From positions 1 through 12,528 of the forward strand of contig JAITPZ010000209.1 in the NCBI GenBank assembly GCA_031289165.1: 12,528 nt of DNA. The letters are read 5' to 3'. A model generated the notes under the pieces. That model searched no databases. It worked only from the letters and a program-made list of their open reading frames with translations, and was not told the origin of the DNA. Below, one piece after another: positions 1-9,848 of the stretch. This DNA is from Synergistaceae bacterium. GTDB lineage: Bacteria > Synergistota > Synergistia > Synergistales > Aminobacteriaceae. Position 1 is the first letter of the stretch, and the number at the start of each line of letters is the position of its first letter. A program made the position numbers and the translations under genes.

Positions 1-764
1 GCGGCGTTTTGGGCAAGGCGTTCGATATCGGCTTCCTTTACGTTCAGTTCGCGCAAAGTCGTCGAAGCTCCCAGCGAGCGGTAAAAACTCTCCAGTCTCT
101 CGATGCCCTCAAGCGCCCTTTCTTCCTCACTGCCGTCTTCCACATCGAAAACGGCTTCCGCGAAGCGAGCGAAAGGCCTCGGGTTGTCCTTGTAAAGATA
201 ACGGGCCCACGCGGGCATCATCACAGCGAGAGACGCTCCGTGCGGCGTATTAAATAACAATGAGAGAGAGTGTCCGAGTTTGTGCGAGGAAAAATCGCCG
301 TTTCCCCCGCGTCCGCAGGAAAAGAAGCCATTATGACCCAGAGAAGCCGCCCAGGCGTATTGAGAGCGAGCCTCGTAATTTTCGGGGTTCGTTCGCAATT
401 CGGGAATCAACTTTATCATATTCCTGACGAGGGCATATCCCTGATCGTCTATCAATTCAACGCCTTCAGCGCCGTCAAACAGACGCTCCATCACATGAGC
501 CATGATGTCGATACCGCCGTTGACCGTCTGTTCTTCTGGCAGAGAAGCCTGCGCCGAGGGGTCGATGATGGACACACGCGGGTAAATAAAAGGGCTGGTG
601 AAGGAGGTTTTCATGGCTTTTTCGGGGTTGGAGACGACCGCGATGTTGTTGACTTCGCTTGCCGTGGCGGAGGCTGTCAAAACCCCGAAGATCGGCAGGG
701 CGCGCTGCAGCTCTGAGGCTTTGCCTTCGAAAAGATCCCAGGGATCTCCCTTGCGTGGCGACGT
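1..764 (-). pseudogene. 5'-truncated iron-dependent alcohol (butanol) dehydrogenase remnant, also cut by the window edge
   Basis: Read on the minus strand, the frame is open from the stop codon at 765-767 to the window edge, about 254 codons. It closely resembles the NAD(P)H-dependent butanol dehydrogenases of the Fe-ADH family (T. maritima BDH / YqhD group). Homology begins at a GDPWDLFEGK stretch, normally around residue 105 of ~390. It runs through ALPIFGVLTASATASE, YPRVSIIDPS, GGIDIMAHVMER, SSHKLGHSLS and TPHGASLAVMMPAW. The four metal ligands of the family are present (Asp and His of IDIMAH, His of SSHKL, His of TPHG). Missing is the whole N-terminal Rossmann-like dinucleotide domain, including the GGGS motif. 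No ATG, GTG or TTG lies in the first ~30 codons; the first Met is in EKAMKTSF, well inside the fold. The regulator's stop codon is in the same frame, only ~6 codons before homology starts. I infer a gene remnant left by a deletion or rearrangement; a misassembly is the alternative. The family and the truncation are clear, its status less so. Confidence 0.85.
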
Positions 765-1835
765 TTACTCCTCCGGGCGGTCCAGCTCGTCGGCGATTTC
801 GATGAACAGGTCGGTCAGCAGAGGGTCGAAATGAGTTCCCTTTCCATCCGCGATGATGGACACGGCATCACGGTGCGAGAAGGGTTTTTTGTATGGCCGT
901 TCGGAGGTGAGGGCGTCGTAGACGTCGGCGATGGCCATCAGTCGGCCCAGCAGCGGAATCTCCTCTCCCCGAAGCCCATCGGGGTATCCGGCGCCGTCCC
1001 ATCGTTCGTGGTGCAGGCCGGCGAAAATTTTGGCGTACGTCAGGAAATGGTCGTCCTCCCTGTCGTTGTCCTCGATCTTTTCGATGATACTGACGCCGAA
1101 GGATGTGTGTTTTTTCATCTCGTCGAATTCCTCGTCCGTCAGTCGTCCAGGTTTTCTGAGGATGCTGTCCCGGACGGATATTTTGCCCACATCGTGGAGC
1201 TGCGACGAGTGAAGCAACAGATCTATATCCCAGTCTTTCGCCTGCTTCATGTACAGGCCCCGCTTCAGTATTGCGGTCGCCATGATTCCAAGGCAACGCT
1301 GCGTCCGCTCGACATAGGGCTCCGCGGTGTCGTCCCGGAACTCCACAAGCTCGGCCACCGTTTTCAGGATTTTGTTTTGCAGCCTGACCACGGTTTTCGT
1401 CTTTTCGGCGACCATCTGCTGAAGGTTTCTGTTGTAGTTTTGCAGCTCCCGCTTCTGGGATTCCACCAGCAGATGCACCTCGATGCGCTTCTGCAGGAGC
1501 GAGGGGGAAAAGGGTTTCGTGATGTAGTCGATGGCGCCCAGGTTCAATCCCTCTAATTCGCTGCAGTTGTCGCTCTGCGCCGTCAGGAATATGACCGGAA
1601 TATCCCGTGTTTCGGGGCGTGCCTTGAGGATTTTTATCGCTTTATAGCCGTCCATTCCCGGCATGTTAATATCGAGCAGGATCATATCCGGCACGTTGGA
1701 TTCCAGCAGATTCAGCATTTTCTCGGCGGATGGAACGGTAAAAACGTCATATTTGTCCGACAGAGTGGCTTTCCCTATTCTGAGATTGGTGAGGCTGTCG
1801 TCAATCAACATAATCACTTTACGGCGTTCTTCCAT
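765..1835 (-). CDS. Response regulator with REC and HD-GYP domains (probable cyclic-di-GMP phosphodiesterase)
   Basis: A cytoplasmic two-component output protein of 356 residues. The REC domain (about 6-120) has the phospho-acceptor Asp55 in MILLDINMPG, the acidic pair at 12-13 and Lys107 in ITKPF. A charged helical linker (about 120-165, probably coiled coil) leads to an HD-GYP domain with His214-Asp215 (LHDVGKI), His243, the His275-His276 pair, GAGYP at 281-285 and Asp304 (IADVYDAL). HD-GYP domains hydrolyse cyclic-di-GMP. The first metal-ligand motif, usually E/D-T-G-x-H, reads DDTAEPY here, so its acidic residue and His are replaced by Thr170 and Tyr174. Activity or metal number may therefore differ. 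The ATG at 1835 is preferred because AAAGGG lies 8-9 bases upstream and the REC domain begins a few residues later. An in-frame TTG at 1883 adds 16 unconserved residues. The gene lies 97 bases downstream of the hybrid kinase and is its likely phosphorelay target. Confidence 0.93.
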   Translation of the reverse strand: MEERRKVIMLIDDSLTNLRIGKATLSDKYDVFTVPSAEKMLNLLESNVPDMILLDINMPGMDGYKAIKILKARPETRDIPVIFLTAQSDNCSELEGLNLGAIDYITKPFSPSLLQKRIEVHLLVESQKRELQNYNRNLQQMVAEKTKTVVRLQNKILKTVAELVEFRDDTAEPYVERTQRCLGIMATAILKRGLYMKQAKDWDIDLLLHSSQLHDVGKISVRDSILRKPGRLTDEEFDEMKKHTSFGVSIIEKIEDNDREDDHFLTYAKIFAGLHHERWDGAGYPDGLRGEEIPLLGRLMAIADVYDALTSERPYKKPFSHRDAVSIIADGKGTHFDPLLTDLFIEIADELDRPEE

Positions 1836-1855
1836 CGGAAATGCCCTTTCTCTGC

Positions 1856-1883
1856 GTAATATAATTATGGATAATGATCTCAA
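1856..1883 (-). promoter_or_regulatory. Possible internal promoter before the HD-GYP regulator gene
   Basis: In the gap between kinase and regulator, the minus strand reads TTGAGA (1878-1883), a 16-base spacer, then TATTAC (1856-1861). This is a weak sigma70-like pair about 20 bases before the proposed start codon. It might allow regulator expression independent of the kinase. The region is AT-rich and the match is modest, so chance is possible. Confidence 0.25.
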
Positions 1884-1889
1884 GTATAC

Positions 1890-1901
1890 CCTGGCGCCAG
1901 G
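1890..1901. repeat. 12-base perfect palindrome in the kinase-regulator gap
   Basis: CCTGGCGCCAGG is its own reverse complement. It lies between the kinase stop (1933) and the regulator start (1835), just upstream of the weak promoter-like pair on the minus strand. It could be an operator half of a dimeric regulator or a short RNA stem, or simply chance in GC-rich DNA. No T-tract follows, so it is not an intrinsic terminator. Confidence 0.35.
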
Positions 1902-1932
1902 AAAACGGGCTCTCGAATTTCAAGGTTCGGAG

Positions 1933-5169
<3,237 letters not shown>

Positions 5170-5406
5170 CCCTTATCATCGTCGCGCGACAGACGAATTT
5201 TCCTTCGGAAATTTCCGATGCAAAACCTTCAATATTTCCTCTGTTGAATTATTATATATGAAGATGGCAATAAGGCATCTCCGCTGCCAATGCGAAATCT
5301 GGTAAACCGGCTCAATATTTTGATGCAGGAATTGGCGTCAGAGTATCCTCGAAGGCCGGGGTTGCATATGTAACGTGAACATTGCCGGAGACGAGGGGAT
5401 CATTGT
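5170..5406. other. Divergent intergenic region between kinase operon and fumC
   Basis: This 237-base stretch holds no convincing gene and must carry the promoters of both divergent units. An AT-rich centre (about 5244-5260) contains a perfect TATAAT on the minus strand (5251-5256), a possible -10 for the kinase operon, though no good -35 lies 16-18 bases upstream of it. I could not fix a plus-strand promoter for fumC with confidence. A perfect palindrome lies at 5206-5217. Confidence 0.5.
5206..5217. repeat. 12-base palindrome CGGAAATTTCCG, possible operator
   Basis: CGGAAATTTCCG is a perfect palindrome about 37 bases upstream of the kinase start at 5169. It sits within a larger TTTCC/GGAAA-rich patch (TTTTCCTTCGGAAA at 5199-5212 can also fold as a short hairpin). 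Its symmetry and place downstream of the candidate minus-strand -10 would suit a repressor site for the kinase operon. No regulator is identified. Confidence 0.3.
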
Positions 5407-6801
5407 ATGGAAGAGAGAGGGCAAATGGAATACAGGCTGGAAAGAGATTCGATGGGAGAAATACGGGTTCCCGCCGATCGGCGGTACGGGGCTCAGACAC
5501 AGCGAAGCCTCGAAAACTTCCGTATCGGTGACGAAAAAATGCCCCGGGGCGTCGTCGAGGCGCTGTGCGAGATCAAGAAAGCCGCAGCGGTCGTCAACTC
5601 GGGCCTCGGGCTGTTGGACGCACGCGTCGCCGCGGCGATCGTTCGGGCGTCCGGGGAGGCGCCGGCCGGGAAGTTCGAGGAGGATTTCGTCCTCTCCGTC
5701 TGGCAGACGGGCAGCGGCACGCAGACCAACATGAACGTGAACGAGGTTCTGGCGCACCGGGCCTCGGAACTGCTGGCCGACTCCGGGATACGGGTCCATC
5801 CCAACGACCATGTCAACAAATCGCAAAGCTCCAACGACGTCTTTCCCGCTGCGATGCACCTCGCCGCGATGAAGGCGGTCAATGGACTTTTGCCCGCGGT
5901 GAGGCAGCTCAGGGAAACGCTCGACGGGAAAGCTCAAAGGTTCATGAAACTCGTCAAGACCGGCCGCACTCACCTGCAGGACGCCACGCCGATCACGCTG
6001 GGTCAGGAAATGAGCGGCTGGGTGGGAATGCTCGACCGCGACATCCGGATGATCGGGCAGGCGACCCCGATGCTGGAGGAAATCGCCCTCGGAGGGACGG
6101 CGGTCGGCACGGGCATCAACGCCCCGAAGGGCTTCGACGTGCTGGTATGCGAGGAAATTTCCCGCGGCATCGGCATGACCGTCACCCCCTCCCGAAATAA
6201 ATTCCAGGCGCTGACGAGCAAAGACGAACTCGTGTTCGTGCATGGGGCGATAAGGGCGCTGGCGATGGACCTGTTGAAGATCGTGAACGACGTGCGCTGG
6301 CTGGCCTCGGGGCCTCGGTGTGGACTCGGCGAAATTACGATCCCCGAAAACGAGCCGGGAAGCTCCATTATGCCGGGCAAGGTCAACCCCACACAGTGCG
6401 AGGCCGTTTCGATGGTCGTCGCTCAGGTGCTGGGCAATGACGTCACGATCGGCTTTGCCGCGGGACAGGGCAACTTCGAGCTGAACGTCTGCATGCCCGT
6501 CCTGATCCACAACTTCCTGCAGTCCTGCCGGTTGCTGACGGACGCGATTTTTTCCTTCGACGAGCACTGCGCCCGGGGAATCGAGGCGAACGTCGATCAG
6601 CTCGAACGCAACGCGACGCGCTCCCTGATGAACGTCACAGCCCTGACGCCCCTCATCGGCTACGACAGGGCCGCGCAGGTCGCCCGTCACGCCCACGCCG
6701 AAAACCTCACGCTGAAGGAAGCCGCCCTCGCGCTCGGCGTCATCGCCGAAGAGGAATTCGACAGGCACATGGACCTGCTGAAAATGTGCTTCCCCGGGTA
6801 A
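5407..6801 (+). CDS. fumC: Class II fumarate hydratase (fumarase C)
   Basis: This enzyme reversibly hydrates fumarate to L-malate in the TCA cycle or its reductive branch, in the cytoplasm, as an iron-independent homotetramer. The 464-residue protein matches E. coli FumC (467) over its full length: SMGEIRVPADRRYGAQTQRS near the N-terminus, WQTGSGTQTNMN (99-110), HPNDHVNKSQSSNDVFPAAM (131-150), TGRTHLQDATP with the active-site His189, and the superfamily signature GSSIMPGKVNP (318-328) with the mobile-loop catalytic Ser. VNKSQSSND and GPRCGLGEI favour fumarase over aspartase or argininosuccinate lyase. Two starts are plausible. ATG 5407 has GAGGGG 8 bases upstream; ATG 5425 has GAGGG about 4 bases upstream and gives an N-terminus (MEYRLERDSMG) closer in length to the family. 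The gene stands alone, divergent from the kinase and convergent with thiW, with no other TCA gene beside it. Confidence 0.97.
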   Translation: MEERGQMEYRLERDSMGEIRVPADRRYGAQTQRSLENFRIGDEKMPRGVVEALCEIKKAAAVVNSGLGLLDARVAAAIVRASGEAPAGKFEEDFVLSVWQTGSGTQTNMNVNEVLAHRASELLADSGIRVHPNDHVNKSQSSNDVFPAAMHLAAMKAVNGLLPAVRQLRETLDGKAQRFMKLVKTGRTHLQDATPITLGQEMSGWVGMLDRDIRMIGQATPMLEEIALGGTAVGTGINAPKGFDVLVCEEISRGIGMTVTPSRNKFQALTSKDELVFVHGAIRALAMDLLKIVNDVRWLASGPRCGLGEITIPENEPGSSIMPGKVNPTQCEAVSMVVAQVLGNDVTIGFAAGQGNFELNVCMPVLIHNFLQSCRLLTDAIFSFDEHCARGIEANVDQLERNATRSLMNVTALTPLIGYDRAAQVARHAHAENLTLKEAALALGVIAEEEFDRHMDLLKMCFPG

Positions 6802-6837
6802 ACGAACATTTTTGACCTGATTTTTCATAACCGGGGT

Positions 6838-6884
6838 TAAGGGGCCCTGCCCCAAGCCCCTTACAGGGCCTGGGGCAGGGCCCC
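6838..6884. repeat. GC-rich long hairpin between convergent fumC and thiW
   Basis: The arms GGGGCCCTGCCCCA (6841-6854) and TGGGGCAGGGCCCC (6871-6884) are exact reverse complements. After one A-C mismatch, four more pairs (6856-6859 with 6866-6869) leave a six-base loop. A competing stem pairs TAAGGGGC (6838-6845) with GCCCCTTA (6856-6863). The place between convergent genes suggests a two-way transcription stop or mRNA 3'-end protector, but no T-tract follows on either strand, so it is not a classical intrinsic terminator. It may be a copy of a dispersed palindromic element. Confidence 0.7.
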
Positions 6885-6898
6885 GTGGAATCAATAGT

Positions 6899-7432
6899 TC
6901 ATGCTTCAGGCCGTCTTTCCTTTCTCGCCACGCCTGAGAACAGCAGCACGCAGTAGCCAATCACGGCTCCGGGACCGCTGCTGGCCAGAAAGGCGACGGA
7001 CAGCACCGCAAACATCGCACCCCGACCGCCGGCCGGCGACGCGATAAAGCTGGCGACGCCCGCTCCCAGCGTCGCCGTCGCCAGGGGCTCGGCCAGCGCC
7101 GCCCAGGAGCGGTGTTTTTCAGGCAGCAGCCTGGCCGCGAAACCCACGGTCAGCGCGCCGAAAAGACTTCCCGGAAACGCCAGGATCGTTCCCGTGCCGA
7201 GCGCGTTTCGGGCGAGGCTGGAGACGAAAGCCGCTCCGCAGGCCCAAAAGGGCCCAAGAAGAACCCCGGCCACGCCGTTGATGGCGTGCTGAAACGGGAA
7301 GCACCGGGAGGGACCGAAAGGAAACGAAAGCGGGGAAAGCAGAACGGTGAGCGCGGCAAAAAGCCCCGCCAGAGTCATCTTCTGCAGCCGCGCCCTGCCG
7401 GGATTTTTGACGTCGATATCGAAATACAACAC
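6899..7432 (-). CDS. thiW: ThiW, substrate-binding (S) component of an ECF thiamine-precursor transporter
   Basis: A small, very hydrophobic membrane protein (about 177 residues) with several predicted transmembrane segments. It matches the ThiW family: KMTLAGLFAALTVLLSPL, the family hallmark CFPFQHAINGVAGVLLGP, FVSSLARNALGTGTILAFPGSLFGAL and a small-residue-rich C-terminal half. ThiW is the S component proposed to capture a thiamine precursor (hydroxyethylthiazole) and work with a shared ECF energising module (EcfA, EcfA', EcfT), which must be encoded elsewhere. The chosen start is GTG at 7432, with AAGGGAG (7442-7448) 9 bases upstream and just after the regulatory terminator. A longer open frame reaching 7519 would place the start between aptamer and terminator and translate the terminator, so I reject it. 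ATG 7378 is a possible shorter start. The TPP riboswitch upstream supports the function. Confidence 0.93.
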   Translation of the reverse strand: MLYFDIDVKNPGRARLQKMTLAGLFAALTVLLSPLSFPFGPSRCFPFQHAINGVAGVLLGPFWACGAAFVSSLARNALGTGTILAFPGSLFGALTVGFAARLLPEKHRSWAALAEPLATATLGAGVASFIASPAGGRGAMFAVLSVAFLASSGPGAVIGYCVLLFSGVARKERRPEA

Positions 7433-7466
7433 TGCAAACAGCTCCCTTCGTAATTTATCGGACAAC

Positions 7467-7507
7467 AAAAAAGGCGGACAAACTCGAACGAGCGAGTCTC
7501 CGCCTTT
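7467..7507 (-). terminator. Intrinsic terminator of the TPP riboswitch expression platform
   Basis: On the minus strand AAAGGCGGA pairs with TCCGCCTTT (9 bases). After a small internal bulge, ACTCG pairs with CGAGT around a CTCGTT loop, and a run of six T follows at 7467-7472. It lies between the TPP aptamer and the thiW ribosome-binding site. Its 5' arm and loop contain CTCGCTC (7490-7496), the exact complement of GAGCGAG at the 3' end of the aptamer (7523-7529). The two pairings are therefore mutually exclusive. Confidence 0.93.
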
Positions 7508-7522
7508 AACAGCCTGCAATCT

Positions 7523-7622
7523 CTCGCTCCCTTCGCCAGCATTACCTGGATCAGGTTCTGGGGTCGAAAGAGCGACGCAGCCTTCAGCGCCTCTTTCCTC
7601 TCAGCCAAGCTCCCCCGGAGTA
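7523..7622 (-). promoter_or_regulatory. TPP riboswitch (THI element) controlling thiW
   Basis: The minus strand carries the conserved TPP aptamer blocks in order: CGGGGGAGC near the 5' end, GGCTGAGAGG (CTGAGA at 7599-7604), an extended P3 arm closed by GAAAGAG/CTCTTTC, GACCCC, then GAACCTGATCCAGG, TAATGCTGGCG and AAGGGAG. With TPP bound, the closing stem P1 (CTCC/GGAG) holds the 3' strand and lets the downstream terminator form. Without TPP, GAGCGAG (7523-7529) can pair with CTCGCTC (7490-7496) and break the terminator. This predicts thiW repression when thiamine pyrophosphate is plentiful. Confidence 0.96.
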
Positions 7623-7634
7623 TTTTTCACTCTC

Positions 7635-7663
7635 ACTTTAACTCCTGCCCCCCGACCTGTCAA
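7635..7663 (-). promoter_or_regulatory. sigma70-type promoter of the thiW riboswitch transcript
   Basis: The minus strand has a consensus -35 TTGACA (7658-7663), a 17-base spacer and a -10-like TAAAGT (7635-7640). Transcription would begin near 7628, a few bases before the TPP aptamer, which is exactly where a riboswitch promoter should lie. Confidence 0.75.
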
Positions 7664-7742
7664 GTCATATATCGCCGCGCTCTCATCGACCCTGAAATGA
7701 CCGGATCAGGCCGGATATTCAGGCCGCCGTTTTTCGTCGCGC

Positions 7743-7771
7743 TTGCATTTTCACATATCGTGGCATAAACT
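7743..7771 (+). promoter_or_regulatory. Candidate promoter of the sugar-nucleotide operon
   Basis: The plus strand has TTGCAT (7743-7748), a 17-base spacer and TAAACT (7766-7771), a moderate sigma70-like match. It lies in the gap between the divergent thiW promoter and rmlB and would give a leader of about 100 bases before ATG 7878. No terminator or riboswitch is seen in that leader. Reading rmlB from the TTG at 7743 would translate through this promoter, so that longer start is disfavoured. Confidence 0.4.
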
Positions 7772-7877
7772 TTCTCCATCGTCAGCGAGTTTTTTCTTCG
7801 CTGAAAACTTTGAACAGATTAAGGGAGCGATCCCGTTTCAGATTCACCATAAAGCTCAATACGGGGGAAGGTTCGCG

Positions 7878-8960
7878 ATGTCGTTTTTGGTCACGGGGGG
7901 AGCCGGATTCATCGGCGGCAATCTGGTGCGATTTTTACTCTCGCAGGGGTACGAGGTCGTCAACCTGGACAGCCTGACCTACGCGGGAAACCTGGGCTCA
8001 CTGGAGGACATAAGCGCTCATCCTCGTTACCGTTTTGTGCGAGGCGACATCCGCGACGGAGCGCTGCTCGATGCCATTTTTGCGGAACACGCCCCGCGGG
8101 CCGTTCTGAACCTGGCGGCGGAGTCTCATGTGGACCGCTCGATCGACGCGCCTGCCAATTTCATTCAAACCAACGTCGTGGGAACCTTTTGCCTTTTGAA
8201 CGCGGCCCTGGCCTTTTACGAGGGATTGCCTGAAGGGAAAAAACGGGAGTTTCGTTTTCTGCACGTGTCCACGGACGAGGTATTCGGCTCGCTGGGCGAG
8301 AACGGGGCCTTCTCCGAAGCGACGCCCTACGCGCCAAACTCGCCCTACTCCGCTTCCAAGGCCGGAGCGGATCATCTGGTGCGGGCGTGGCACCGTACCT
8401 ACGGGCTGCCCACTCTGACCACCAACTGCTCGAACAACTACGGGCCTTACCAGTTTCCCGAAAAACTCATTCCTCATATGATTCTTTCGGCTTTGCGCGG
8501 CAAACCCCTGCCCGTCTACGGAGATGGCCGGAACATCCGCGACTGGCTGTACGTGCTGGATCACTGCAAAGCCCTTTTAACCGTACTCGAAAAGGGAGTT
8601 CCCGGGGATTCTTACGCTGTGGGAGGGAACTGCGAGCGCGCCAATCTGGACATTGTGCATCTCATATGCGATACTCTCGATGTTTTGCGACCTCATCAGG
8701 ATGGACGTCCCTGCCGCGACCGGATCGTCTTCGTCCGGGATCGTCCGGGGCACGACCGCCGATACGCCATTGACGCGACGAAGATAAAAAACGAGCTGGG
8801 CTGGCGTCCCGAGGAGACATTTGATGAGGGGATGAAAAAAACGATAGCCTGGTACCTGGAAAATGCGCCCTGGGTCGAGGCCATTCTAAATGGATCGTAT
8901 CGTCTGGAGCGGCGGGGCGCGGGCCAGGGGAAAGCCGGGGGCGAACATTGTGATACGTAA
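7878..8960 (+). CDS. rmlB: dTDP-glucose 4,6-dehydratase
   Basis: This cytoplasmic short-chain dehydrogenase/reductase converts dTDP-glucose to dTDP-4-keto-6-deoxyglucose using tightly bound NAD. The 360-residue protein has the Rossmann motif TGGAGFIGG (6-14), the DSLTYAGN stretch typical of RmlB, AAESHVDRSI (80-89), the catalytic STDEVFG (Thr132-Asp133-Glu134), YSASK (Tyr157, Lys161), the substrate loop NCSNNYGPYQFPEKLIP and DRPGHDRRYAID (288-299). ATG 7878 is chosen because GGGGGAAGG precedes it and the Rossmann motif then begins at the usual place; an upstream TTG adds 45 unconserved residues. The last ~25 residues are Gly/Arg-rich and poorly conserved because the 3' end overlaps the start of rmlA by 11 bases. 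It is the first gene of the operon. Without rmlC or rmlD nearby, its product probably feeds WecE. Confidence 0.96.
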   Translation: MSFLVTGGAGFIGGNLVRFLLSQGYEVVNLDSLTYAGNLGSLEDISAHPRYRFVRGDIRDGALLDAIFAEHAPRAVLNLAAESHVDRSIDAPANFIQTNVVGTFCLLNAALAFYEGLPEGKKREFRFLHVSTDEVFGSLGENGAFSEATPYAPNSPYSASKAGADHLVRAWHRTYGLPTLTTNCSNNYGPYQFPEKLIPHMILSALRGKPLPVYGDGRNIRDWLYVLDHCKALLTVLEKGVPGDSYAVGGNCERANLDIVHLICDTLDVLRPHQDGRPCRDRIVFVRDRPGHDRRYAIDATKIKNELGWRPEETFDEGMKKTIAWYLENAPWVEAILNGSYRLERRGAGQGKAGGEHCDT

Positions 8961-9828
8961 AGGAATCGTTCTGGCGGGAGGACTCGGTACACGTCTGTAT
9001 CCTCTGACCCTGGCAGTCAGCAAACAGCTTTTGCCGGTCTACGACAAGCCGATGATCTATTATCCCCTGACAACCCTGATGCTGGCGGGGATTCGAGACG
9101 TTCTTCTGATCTCCGCGCCCCGGGACGTCGAGCAGTATCGACGCCTTCTGGGGGATGGCTCGCAGTGGGGTATCAGGCTGAATTACTGTGTTCAGCCAAC
9201 GCCCGGCGGATTGCCCCAGGCTTTCATTTTGGGCGAGGAATTTCTGAAGGGAGAAGGCTGCGCCCTGATCCTCGGGGACAACATCTTTTACGGCGCGTAC
9301 CTGAGCGGAACGCTGCAAAGGACGTTGCAAAAGGACCGGGGAGCGACGGTATTCGCCTACCGGGTCAAAGACCCGGAGCGCTACGGCGTGGTGGAGTTCG
9401 ACGCGAACGGCAGAGTTCTGAGCCTCGAAGAAAAGCCGGCGCATCCAAAATCTCACTTCGCCGTCGTGGGGCTTTATTTTTTAGACGAAACCGTCGTGAA
9501 AAAGACTGGAACCCTGACGCCTTCCTCGCGGGGGGAACTGGAGATTATCGACCTGATTCGCGCCTACCTCGAAGAGGATCTTTTAAGCGTGGAGGTTTTC
9601 GGGCGGGGTTTCGCCTGGCTGGACACGGGCACTCACGAGGCGCTGTCGGAGGCCGGAACCTTCATCGAGGTGGTTCAAAAACGCCAGGGCCTGATGGTGG
9701 CCTGCCCGGAGGAAATCGCCTGGAGGCAGGGATGGATTGGAGCGGATGAAATAGAAAAAGGCGTCGCCCGATTCGCCGGCACCGAGTACGCGAGGTATCT
9801 GAAAAGCCTCCTTGCAACAGGAATATAG
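8950..9828 (+). CDS. rmlA: Glucose-1-phosphate thymidylyltransferase
   Basis: This enzyme joins dTTP and glucose-1-phosphate to give dTDP-glucose and pyrophosphate, the entry step of dTDP-sugar synthesis. The 292-residue protein has the nucleotide-binding loop LAGGLGTRLYPLT (8-20), KPMIYYPL (33-40), LILGDNIFYG with metal-binding Asp110, EEKP with Lys162 (160-163) and WLDTGTHEAL with Asp225 (223-232), all typical of RmlA. The start is GTG 8950, preceded by GGGGG about 8 bases upstream; it overlaps the rmlB stop and gives the family's usual N-terminus (MIRKGIVLAGG). An ATG at 8890 would add 20 unrelated residues and overlap rmlB by 71 bases. The overlap suggests translational coupling to rmlB. 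In this operon RmlA acts before RmlB. Confidence 0.96.
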   Translation: MIRKGIVLAGGLGTRLYPLTLAVSKQLLPVYDKPMIYYPLTTLMLAGIRDVLLISAPRDVEQYRRLLGDGSQWGIRLNYCVQPTPGGLPQAFILGEEFLKGEGCALILGDNIFYGAYLSGTLQRTLQKDRGATVFAYRVKDPERYGVVEFDANGRVLSLEEKPAHPKSHFAVVGLYFLDETVVKKTGTLTPSSRGELEIIDLIRAYLEEDLLSVEVFGRGFAWLDTGTHEALSEAGTFIEVVQKRQGLMVACPEEIAWRQGWIGADEIEKGVARFAGTEYARYLKSLLATGI

Positions 9829-9848
9829 CATAATGGGAGGAAGAGAAT

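Noticed and set aside
1..780. Mobile element as the cause of the dehydrogenase truncation
   Set aside because: No transposase, inverted terminal repeat or target duplication is visible at the junction around 750-767.
6802..6898. Classical Rho-independent terminator after fumC
   Set aside because: The hairpin is strong, but no T-tract follows it on the plus strand or the minus strand, so I list it only as a hairpin/repeat.
5338..6960. A 540-codon open frame on the minus strand opposite fumC
   Set aside because: It is antisense to a full-length, strongly conserved fumarase, shows no domain features, and overlaps thiW at its start.
7743..7877. 45-residue N-terminal extension of RmlB from a TTG start
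   Set aside because: It is not part of the RmlB fold and overlaps a likely promoter; ATG 7878 has a strong ribosome site and places the Rossmann motif correctly.
8890..8949. 20-residue N-terminal extension of RmlA from ATG 8890
   Set aside because: It lies deep in rmlB and is unlike the family N-terminus; GTG 8950 with GGGGG upstream fits better.
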